Below, piece after piece: positions 54,301 to 64,000 of a stretch of 64,000 bases of DNA (position 1 is the first letter of the stretch; the number at the start of each line of letters is the position of its first letter). Location of the stretch: assembly GCA_018697195.1 (NCBI GenBank), contig CM031870.1, positions 8,687,380-8,751,379 on the forward strand, given 5' to 3'. Both the position numbers and the translations under genes were made by a program. Under the pieces are notes generated by a model. The model had not been told where the DNA came from, searched no databases, and saw only the letters and a program-made list of their open reading frames with translations. This DNA comes from Certhia americana (taxonomy: Eukaryota; Chordata; Aves; Passeriformes; Certhiidae).

Positions 54301-55169
54301 ATCTATTACTGATGCTCCCAATTCACATAACAGAAATGAGTAAGATGCAATTTTTACCTAAGTTCATGAAGCACTGCTGTACTAAGTCAGATCCTTCATA
54401 GATCCATGAAGTGGCTCTGTACATCTTTTTCTCTGCAGGGAACTTGAAGCTAATTTTTCATCCCCAAGCAATCATTCTGTAAAAGGTTTTATTTTTTCTT
54501 AGTAAAGCAAAAATTCAGAATTAGAATTCTATTTTTGTCTATGCATTCTGTAATACACTGCTACGCACAGTTGCATTTTGTCTATTTAAGTCAATTCTAG
54601 CTGCCTTCACTTGGCAACTTCTTCTGCATTTACATGGTAAGAGGCATTGTTGATCATTAATAGAGGGTGATGTGTTGGCAGAGTTCATCTCTTGAATCTG
54701 CACACCAAGCCTTTTGGGTGCATCCCTCACAATAAATAAGGCTGGGAGAACAATATTTTATCAATAGTGATGATTTCAAATCAAGAGAGAATGTCAGGTA
54801 GTGTTGCTGCTGTTTAATCTGAGGCTGGGTTACAAATGAACTGAAACCCAGTAATAATTACAAGCATTTCAGTGGTCATTGTCAGCATTATTTGATAATG
54901 AAACAGGTCCTTTCCAGCAGCAGGTGTGTCAGTGAAGCCAGTGATGCTCCCTGAGCAGAAGCACATTCTTCTTTTTTACTGCATTCAGCAGTTTGCCTCA
55001 AATTTTCCCTCTGGGATGTGGGCTTATACTGACATTTTGATCACAGTTGTTACCAGAGAGACTTTTGGGCAATTTCAGTGATTATGTTCCTTGAAGTAAT
55101 TAATCCTCAGCGGAAAGAGTGCTTTACCAGCTATTTATTATTTCTTTAAGCAACAGAAACATTGTAAAA

Positions 55170-55245
55170 ACTTGGATGGGGAGTTGGAACTAGATGATCC
55201 TTCAGGCCTTTTCCAACCCAAACCATTTTATGATTCTATGATTTA
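55170..55245 (+). mobile_element. CR1 LINE 3' tail fragment
   Basis: 'gttggaactagatgatcctt' then 'caggccttttccaacccaaa' and 'ccattttatgattctatgat' is a textbook sense CR1 end with its short 'attctatg' tail. Confidence 0.92.
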
Positions 55246-57602
55246 CTGTTCCTTTTTTTCTCTGTCACAGGTGAAGAGAAGCTAGGCTTTGCTTTGTCGT
55301 TACAGGGGTAAAACAGCTCAAGGATGCTTTTCTTCCTCTTTTCAAGGCAGAGTTAACAGTTCAGCAGGAGTTTTTCATACACATCCTGCAGGAGACTGCA
55401 CTGGGAACTGAACACAGAGCCAGCCTGTTGACTCCCTCATATACTAGGAGTGGAAAAATCATCCAGTTGAAAGACATAAAGGTAGACTGGACTCTGGCAT
55501 CCGTACTGAGTTTGCAAGTGGGCTGCTACTTTCCACCACCCTTTTAAAGAGGTCAGGAGACCTGTGTGGTATTTTCACAACTGATGCCCTGCAGTGAATT
55601 CCTGCAGCCTTCTTGAGCACCCTCCCCACACACAGCACCTCACCCGGGCTCTCACCTTCCATGCCAAAGTAGCAGTCTTGGGGAACAATCCTGCTTTGTG
55701 CACACCTGCATGCACAGACGCATTTTACATCATTTCAGGTTTGGGGCTTGATTCCATAAATAATTTGTATTGGCAACACCATGGAAGGGTAACACCGATT
55801 TGAAAAATCCACCTAATTGCCTCACTACATTTTAGGGGTTTTATTTCAGTTTTGAAGATGGGATCTATATCCCTAATTTACTTTATTGCTTTTGAAAATT
55901 AAATACTAAAGAATATGACATTTTAAAGAAGAGACATTCTAATGTTTAGGGATGAAAAGTGTCCTTTACGGCTGTAATGTATTTTGCCATTACTGCTTGT
56001 TGAATAATACTAAGGATGATAGAGAGCAACTTGACAGGACTCATTAAGGTAGAGACAGCGTGTGTATGTTGTGATGCACAGGACTCTGAACAAGTCTGCC
56101 TATGCAGAGCAAACTGTTCTGGTTTTTACTAACAGTGAAGTATGAGTATGTTTTTGTAGTTTTGTCTTTTTTTTCCTCTGTTCTAAAAGACGAATCTAGA
56201 AAGCACAATGCTGAGGCTGCTCATAACAAAGGTGCCCTGTTGAACACAGCAAGTGGCACAACATTGTACAGCATGAGTGTGACAGCAAAAGCCCAGAGAC
56301 CACACTGCTGAGTTAGTGGCAGCGTGTGGAAAACCAAAATCCACAGATGGGATTTTGTCCAATACACATTCTCTCTTTGATATGCAGAAATTTTAGACTC
56401 CACTACAAGTAATATTTCTCAACCTGACATCAACTAAATGGCATAGAAAAGCAAATGCAGCAGATACACCACAGGATTGCACAGATCATCTATACTGAGT
56501 TACAACTGTGTCTGCAGTTCAACAAAATAATGGCTGCAACACTGCCTTGTAGCAAACCACAGTTATCCTGTCAGCATTTCATCTCATCTCCTTGGATCTC
56601 TCGTACCTTTGACACAGCTCATAATAAATAGGGAAGACTCCACTCTCAGGCTGTTACTTAGTTTCACTGTGCACATTCCAAGTCCCTGTGAAAGACAGCT
56701 ACTCCAGCCATTAGGATACTGAAATCTTCATAAAGTCAAAATCCAGGTATAAATCTTATCACTTTCTAGATACAGCAGCAAAATACATTATGTTTTGATA
56801 CAGATACAACTCCCATATGAATTTCTGCCTAGCTTCTTCAAACCCTCCCTTATTACGCACTCTTTAGCTTCTTTGACTTTTAGTAAATATTTAGCTGTTT
56901 ACCCACTAAGATGTTTTTCATGTTTCTACACAAAATGAGCATCACAATAAATACTGGTATTCCTCAGGCTGTTACTTCACTGTGTACAATGTATTTTATT
57001 ATTAAATGATAATTTTATTAGGTGAAATATTCTCTAAAGACTGCAATATTGGAAGAGTATTAGCAGGAAATTTCCCTACCACCCCTAGATCTACTGATGC
57101 TACTGTTGAGTTATCTTTGGGATTTCAGTTTATTGACAGGTTAGTAATATAAAAATTTACTTTTTCAAAGCTCCTATATACACTAGAAAATTTATTCTCT
57201 CATTTTAAGCATATTCCTTTTCAAAATAGGAAGACAATACATATCTGTTTTTAAAAAGATTGTGTCTTCATAGACTGTGAGTAAACAGGTAGAAGAGAGG
57301 ACATGTTACACTTCAGTAAAGGGAAAATCTTGAGCATTTCACCAGCTCAAATCCCATTTCCCATAGCTATAATATTCCAGCCACAAACACGGTATCATTG
57401 TACTTTCCTATAGAAGAATACTACAGAGGTTGAAGTGTAGCCAGTGTATTTAAACGACTTCAGGGAAAGAGAAGCCAACTTTGTAATAATGATTTCCACT
57501 CTTCAACTGTTACCTCTGAGGATCGGACAAGCTTCTGAAAAAAAAGAGAGCTAAAAGACCACATAGCTATTCTGTGTAAAATATTTCAGGAATCAACAAC
57601 CT

Positions 57603-57643
57603 TATATATATATGTCTGTTTTTTTATATATATATATATATAT
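57603..57643. repeat. Two (TA)n tracts split by a T run
   Basis: TA repeats at 57603-57613 and 57625-57642 flank 'gtctgttttttt'. Confidence 0.9.
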
Positions 57644-58439
57644 GTACACATACAAGAAAAGGCCAACCAAAAAAAAAAAGGGAAAAACATGGGCAAGACA
57701 TCCTGGTGTGCAAATCGTCCTGTTAACACTACCAGTATCCCTGAACACTTCCCAGGGAGAATCTTACCAACACCAGATGAAGTAAGCTTGCATTGATATG
57801 GTTAAGCAGCCAGAGGATATCACTTAATAAAGATGTAATGTTCTTTTCTTTCTCCTCTGCCCTGCCTCTGGTAATTGGCTGGTTGATTCTGTTTGGCTGG
57901 TAAATTTTGGGTTTGTTAATGTCAGAATGGGCATATTCCTGTCATCAAAGAAAGAAGAGGAAACACCAGACTGAAAAAAAAAAATTAAAAATACACTAGC
58001 TCAAGAAAGGTTACAAAACTTTAGAAATTACTCAGCTGCAGTAAGGAAAAACATATAGACTTGATAGTGCTGGCTGCTAATAACTGGAGAATTTTTACAC
58101 CATCTGCTAATTTTCCCTTTGTCAGCTGCACAAGGGAACCATATGAGAGACACCATAATCCCTTCGAGATAATAAGTCTCCAGAACCTGTGGCATATATG
58201 TTCACTTACAACCAAACTGTTAATATATACAAGTGAGAAGTGAACCAGTATTTTTATCAGTGTGGAATAGCAGCTGAGACAGACAACACAACCTCCGCAG
58301 AGGGACATATCCATATGTTACACATGAATAGATGCCAGAAAAATAATAGTGGCTGGGGCTTTTCTTGGAGAAAGTTATTTTAAATAGAGGTCCAAAAGTC
58401 CATAAAGACCGTGCAAAAACAGACATAGCATGATATTTT

Positions 58440-58510
58440 AAAAAAAAAAAAAAAAAAAAACAACAACAAAAACACAAACAAAAAACCAAACAAACAAAAC
58501 AAAAAAAAAA
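58440..58510. repeat. A21 tract grading into (CAA)n/(CAAA)n
   Basis: A run of 21 A (58440-58460) is followed by 'caacaacaaaaacacaaac' and related A-rich units. Confidence 0.95.
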
Positions 58511-59599
58511 CAACCCCAAAACACATGACATCTGGAAAGTGCTTGATTTACATTAAGCTTCTGCTTCTATTATCCAGTTAGGACATACACTTGGTTCTGC
58601 CAAAAGCCCTGCTGTGCATATACTATATTTCTTGATCCTTTCTGTTGCCTAGTAAAGGTTTTGGAATTTGCTGCCAATTCAACCCCTGAAGCACAGATGG
58701 GAATAAAAACCATCTTATCTCCTAGCATACGATTCCACATCATGTTTTCTACTATTTTCAAGCTGTACAATCTCTCAAGCTGCAGGACATGCTTGTTTCC
58801 CTTGGGACATTATTTCATATACACTCAGAATCCTAATCCCTCTCTGCATATCCTTGTTTGTAAGGCTTGAAGTTGTAATAGAGAGGAACTCTGTGCTCTC
58901 TCTCATCTCTTTTTGTCTTGTTCTTTCAGCAACAGGAGTAGAATTGCCAGAAAGCTGTTTGATAAGTTTCTCATCCAAAACTTCAGACCAACTGGAATGT
59001 TGGCAGGGAAGGCACTTCTGGGGCTTTGTTGGTATGCAGAGCAAATTTCTCCTGAGCATCCTGATAGAGATGCTTGAGTTCACCAAGTGACATCTTAAAG
59101 TCTGACAGATCATTTCTAATTGTAACATCTCTAATCGAAAAGATGGCAAGTAACAATAGATATCGCATAATTTATCAAGATTTCTTATTCTAGCTTGTGT
59201 AATTTTCATAATAAATTAGGGAAATGTGGGTTAAATTAGCTTACAATATGACCCTAATGGAAGAATACAATTAACAGTAACCTTCTAATAAACCACACAG
59301 AGAAATCAGGCAACATTCTTCAGACTCCTGTATCAGCTTAAAAAAAAGGAAAACAATATAGAATCAAAAAGCATTCACCAAATAGCATGGGGGCATGAAC
59401 TAAACAGGATGAAGCACTGAGGATATTGCACAGTACCACACACATACTGTTATTCTATATGACAAGTAGGAATGAGCACAGACAAACAAGTTTCAGAATA
59501 ACAGTTCAGGCAGCAGAACTGCAAAACAGGAATGGAATTCTATCACTGTAAAAGCTGTCTACGACTCAAGAAATTCAGGCAGGTCAAATAACAAAATCA

Positions 59600-60310
59600 C
59601 ATAATCTTCCTACCCTGCTCAGATGTAATAAAACCTCAGCTAGAATACTGTGCCAAGCTTTGGCAACATTATTCCAGAGATACAAGGGTCAACTGGAAAA
59701 TACGAGGGAAGAAAAAAAATCAGTAGTTATTATAATCAGTAATTACTTAAACAATCAGTATAAATAAGCAAAGGTAGAGAAAAAACAAACAGGAAAACAA
59801 TAGGAAAAACTGCAGTTGTTTATGCTGCAAAACAGATAACTGAAGAGAAGAATTATGTACAGATTACCTATTTTGTAATAGAGTCACTGAGGAAAAGATA
59901 AAACCATTCATGTCCAGAATATGGAAAGAGTTAGGTCTCTTCCTAACCTTCCCTGAGAAGGAAAGGCTTATGAAGAACTTAGTCATGTTATTCCAGTTCT
60001 TTAAAGGGTGGCTAAAAAGGGATGAATGCTCTCTTTTCACAAGGAACCACATGGAGAGGACAAGGTGCAGCTGTGCGCAAGTTGCATTGGGAGAGATTTC
60101 AACTCAGTAAAAGAAACAATTTATTTTTACAGTAGAACAATTAAACACTGCAGCAACCTTGCCAGGGATGTGTCAGAGTCCCCATCACTGGACTTTCAAG
60201 GCCTGAGTGAACAGGGTGTTGGATCGTGTCATCTAGGCTCCCTTTCCCATTAAAGGTTGGACCAGATGTCCAGTCAAGGTCCCTTCCAGCCTGGGTTATA
60301 CTGAGAGTTT
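59600..60310 (+). mobile_element. CR1 LINE 3' fragment, diverged
   Basis: Sense CR1 landmarks occur in order: 'aaacctcagctagaatactg' (compare 'cctcacctggagtactgtgt'), 'gagaaggaaaggcttatgaa', 'ttctttaaagggtggctaaa', 'ggaccacatggagagga'-like text near 60045, 'agagtccccatcactggact' and 'aaggttggaccagatgtcca' with 'aaggtcccttccagcctggg'. A stretch near 59700-59870 does not match and may be an insertion or decayed sequence. The frames at 59910-60253 are remnants without an intact reverse transcriptase. Confidence 0.85.
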
Positions 60311-61396
60311 TCAGCTTCTCTACTTATACCACTGGCAGTGCAGGTAAGGAGTGACATATATGAACATTAAGCTGACACTGATCTCTTGATATTTTAAAAA
60401 CACAGAGGCTTTTTTAAAGAAGACGAAATATAGTCAGCAACTGAAAATAAATCATGTTTTAGATGACATTATTATATCTATGCAAAGAGCTGCCAAAATG
60501 AAGAAAATAATGTCCACCACCAGAGACAGGAAAAAACCTCTCATTGGTGTAAGCACAATTTGGTCAAGTATTAGAAGAAACCCCTTTTGAATGGCATAGA
60601 ATGACAAGCAATGAAATGCATTATATTTAGAGGCTGTGGAGTTTCCATTGCTAAATTGAAACATTAAACTGATTCTGTCAAGAATGATTAGATATTTTTG
60701 AATCCTTTTTGAACAAAGATGGACCATTCAAAGGCCACTGCAGCTCTCCTATTATTTTCTCTTTGAGGCCTGAAGCAAAGGGGCAGAAAGTCTTTTTCCC
60801 TAGGAATGAGTTTTTTCTCACATCCTTTTCTCAGTTAGCGGCAGATGAAAGCTGTAATTAGAAGCATAAAGGCAACTGCTGTTTCCCCCAAATTCCATGT
60901 TGTTACACTGCAGTTGCAAATCAGTGCATAATGTTGCCTAGACAGATTTACACAGTAGCTAAAAGCACATGTCTGAATAGACATGCTGCGCACTGTCTGG
61001 GAACAAAGAATATGGAGGCACAAACTATTCCAACTGCCTTATTATATATTAACAATATCAACTTCATTTTTACATTTAACGATAGCTCTTTCATTGCATG
61101 TCCTTCCCTGGCAGCCATCCACAGCTTTTGAAAGGTCAAAATCCTGATCTTCAGTATAACATCCCATACAGATGACATGATCTCAGAGGTAAGGAAAGAA
61201 TCTACTTCTTGCAAGTTAGCTTAGAGCTACAGTCTGAATAAATCATGACTCTGAATTCCATGAAAGCATTTGAAAGGACAGAATAGAGAAGGGAGGAAGT
61301 ACAGGCTTTGAACCAAAAAGCAAGATGGGGCTGCCAAAAACCACAGGTTCCATTTCCTAGCCTGAAATGGACTTTCTCCATCATTTAGGATGAAAC

Positions 61397-61487
61397 AGTT
61401 CAGTGGTATCAATTCAGTTAAAAAGTGGTATCAGTTCAGTTAAAAAGTTAATTAGTTCAGTTAAAAAAGATCTTAGTTCTTCTAAAA
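61397..61487. repeat. Minisatellite, about 3-4 copies of a 20-22-bp unit
   Basis: 'agttcagt' and 'attcagttaaaaagt' style units recur with 'ggtatca' between them: 'ggtatcaattcagttaaaaa', 'ggtatcagttcagttaaaaa', then 'attagttcagttaaaaaa' and a decayed copy. Confidence 0.9.
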
Positions 61488-62005
61488 GATCAATTATTTG
61501 TATAAAACAACCTATCTGTCACCTGACTGTCGTTTCCTAGGACAAATAATCTAGCCTATACTATTTAAGGAGAAAAGGTAAGGAAAGGAATAATGGTCCC
61601 AACTGCTCGCAGCAGAGTTCATACACAAACTCTAGGCAGTCCTGGGATGCACACACATTGTTAAAGCTCCAAACAGATAGACTCACTGAGAATTTAGGCA
61701 ATGATGTCACCATGACCAGAAGCTGGCCTTAAGATAAATGGGCTTTCACTATTCCCTTCATGTATTTGCTGTCCCTTGGCATCAAGATGAAATCATAATG
61801 CTTTGTGATTACAGATAAAAGGAATTTGACATGAGAGCTCTCCAAAAAAGCTAGAAAGGGGGAAAAAAAACCCAATGAAAAAACCTCAACAACTTGCTTG
61901 CATGCTCGTTCTCCAGAATCAAGAATAACCATCAAGACTATTTTCTTATTATTAGCAGCTGTTCAGAAATCCGTGCTGGATTCATTCACATCAGTGGGTT
62001 TTCCC

Positions 62006-62029
62006 GGGGGGGAAAAAAAAAAAAAAAAA
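62006..62029. repeat. G7 then A17 homopolymer junction
   Basis: 'cccggggggg' runs directly into 17 A. Prone to slippage and sequencing error. Confidence 0.9.
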
Positions 62030-63121
62030 TTATGGAAAGGGGAGGATTTGAGAATAAACTAGTCAGATTGCAACAATGTCAAAAACATGAAAATCTATAG
62101 CTCTGTCACTCAGAAATTACACAAACCCAAATCCCACTAACAAAAAATAGATTCTAAGCTTAAATGAATAGTTTAATCACCCATTTTTTCAATCAGCACA
62201 GAGGATCGACTCTTCTACAAAGATTCCTCTGAGAAAGATTCCAAGGATAAGGAAAACACACAAGGAAAAAAGTAGAAAACATCATGCACTGCTGTGTCTG
62301 TAACTTGAAAACAACTCTATAGTTGAGGAAATGTTGCCATTACCCTACAAAGGACAGCATGAAAAAATCTATTTTCCTATAACAAGGTCATAAGGCATAT
62401 GAATAAATTCTTTAACATTACCTCTGTAAACACTGGTAAAAGAGTGGATGTCAATAATACATTTAAAACTCCTGCTATGGCATTTGTTAGTTGTCTATGT
62501 GGTCTGTGGGAAACCCCCTGGGGGTTCATTTTGCAAGGATTCACTTTTCTGACCTGGTTTGGAGCTCCGGGCTGCTGCCAACATCAGACTCTCAGCTGCA
62601 CAGAGGCACTTCTAAAAACTAGTGACACTCACAAAAGAGACTTCTCTCCCCTGTTGGGAACTCAGCAATCCAGGTTATTGGTATTAACCCACTACAGAGA
62701 AAAAGCATTATAATATAAACGCAAGTTGAATTTCTATCAACAATGCAAATGTGCACATAAAGAGCATAGCCCAAAGCCATACTTACAAAGCCTGTACACA
62801 CGTTTATTGATGAAGTAGAAAAACTGTTTAAAAATTTAATTGCAAGGAACTCACACTTGCAACAGAAAACCCCCAAGCATGTTAATCCTTTCCTCAGTGA
62901 GTTCACCATTTGCAAATGAAGACCATCCTAGGAAACTCAAATTATCAGCAGCAGTGATTATTTTAATGTTATCCCTTTCATCCCTTAAAACCTTTTCTAA
63001 AAAATTAAAACAAAAACTACTCTTAGGATGAACTGTTTCTTCAAAGGTATTTTATCTTTAAAATGCGAATCACTTTGGCCTAAATAACAGAAACCACAGA
63101 TGTGACGGTGAACGTGCTGCT

Positions 63122-63136
63122 AAAAAAAAAAAAAAA
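63122..63136. repeat. Poly(A) tract, A15
   Basis: Uninterrupted run of 15 A after 'gctgct'. Confidence 0.9.
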
Positions 63137-64000
63137 TAGTAATTATCTACTATAGAACTTCATATAAATTTGAGCCACTAATTTTCTGCCTGTTCTCCAT
63201 AGTTGCTTTGCTGCTGTTTTGGCCTGCTAGTGCTGTTTGCATGAGAATCATTGTCCTCAGTTTTGCAAACACTTATCATGGTCTTTATTAGTAAAATGTG
63301 AGGTCTGTTGAAAAAAGAACATTAAATAGGATTTTTATTTTCACTTGTTCTGGATAGGATCCCTCTCCCTTGACAAACAGTGCCAAAGAATTGCCAAATA
63401 TCTTTCTATTTTGTGCTGCTATCACCATCCACAGACAACCATACCCTGTAAACACTCTAGACCTGGTTGAATAAAATTATATTTGAAATATAAATGGTAC
63501 CCCTACAATTCAGTCTGCAATGTAAAGATATTTTTTGGTCTCATTAAACTATAGAATAGGTCATGTAGTATTTAAAAATGTAAATGTAAAACAACTATTC
63601 AGCTATTTCACAGGGAAATTTGTGATATTTGTTGAATATTGCTTGCAATCATAATTTGAGAAGTGTGTATACACAAGCTTGATTCTTGAAGCCAAACAAA
63701 CTGCTAGAACTATAAACTGGATCAATATTCTAAAAGTAATTGTAAATTCTAGAAGGAACTAGTCAAATTCTTCACCACAGGTAGCAGCAGGATCCCCTGA
63801 GAAGGATTACATTCCAAACAATGTAGCATTATGGGCAAATGCGATCCTCCCAGGCACTGCCTCTCTGACCTGCCCAGGGTCAGCTCATACCTGGTGATCC
63901 CAGCCCTGCAGGACACTGGAGATGCTCTGTCCATGTCTGACCTGCACCTGACACCTGGGGAGGGATCCAGGCTGATAGCTGAACTTGCTCCGAGCATCTT

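Larger units (their letters stand above)
51131..59599. other. DNA downstream of SHISA9, part 1
   Basis: No gene recognised apart from CR1 tails at 51335 and 55170. An exon-like candidate lies at 56190-56311 and a minus-strand pair of frames at 58775-59168 (see findings). Simple repeats are at 57603-57643 and 58440-58510. Confidence 0.6.
60311..64000. other. DNA downstream of SHISA9, part 2
   Basis: AT-rich with a minisatellite at 61397-61487, an A17 run preceded by G7 (62006-62029) and an A15 run (63122-63136). The last 170 bases are GC-richer. No gene recognised. Confidence 0.55.

Noticed and set aside
63830..64000. GC-richer end of the window as a new exon or promoter
   Set aside because: CpG content is low, no splice site or motif was clear, and the block is cut by the window edge.
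1..64000. CRISPR arrays, operons, tRNA/rRNA genes or a prokaryotic-type system
   Set aside because: No regularly spaced direct repeats, ribosome-binding-site-led gene runs or RNA gene signatures were seen; the DNA is vertebrate intronic and flanking sequence.

Overview
The window is vertebrate nuclear DNA, most likely from a bird. It is AT-rich, intron-dominated and contains no long uninterrupted genes. Several interspersed repeats carry the 3' end typical of avian CR1 LINEs: a short stretch about a few bases of which are 'cccttccaaccc', followed by copies of 'attctatg'. The species cannot be fixed from the sequence; a songbird is plausible but not shown.

Only one gene is recognised with confidence: the 3' half of SHISA9 (CKAMP44), an auxiliary subunit of AMPA-type glutamate receptors, on the + strand. 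Two coding exons are present. The first (30667-30822) and the last (48478-48845) are both in phase 1, join cleanly, and encode most of the cytoplasmic tail, ending in the PDZ ligand EVTV. A 3' UTR of about 2.3 kb follows, with AATAAA signals at 51026 and 51108. The signal peptide, cysteine-rich ectodomain and membrane helix are not seen, so those exons should lie upstream of the window.

Layout: 1-30666 is the intron before the penultimate coding exon. It holds a probable solo LTR (about 11673-12477, minus), a CR1 fragment (13555-13985, minus), an old CR1-like stretch (about 20180-20720, plus) and simple repeats. 30823-48477 is the 17.7-kb last intron, with a CR1 tail (31185), a MIR-type SINE (about 44635-44815), AT-rich palindromic DNA (41160-41237) and two exon-like candidates (34231 and 42463). 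51141-64000 is downstream DNA with two CR1 tails (51335 lies just past the poly(A) signals, 55170 further on), a longer CR1 fragment (about 59600-60310), a small minisatellite (61397) and homopolymer runs.

Most open reading frames of 60-160 codons here look like chance frames. No tRNA, rRNA, CRISPR array or new gene system was found. The most useful leads are three strong-looking splice acceptors that could add alternative microexon or 3' terminal exons to SHISA9, all checkable with brain RNA-seq. Everything was read by eye, without database searches.
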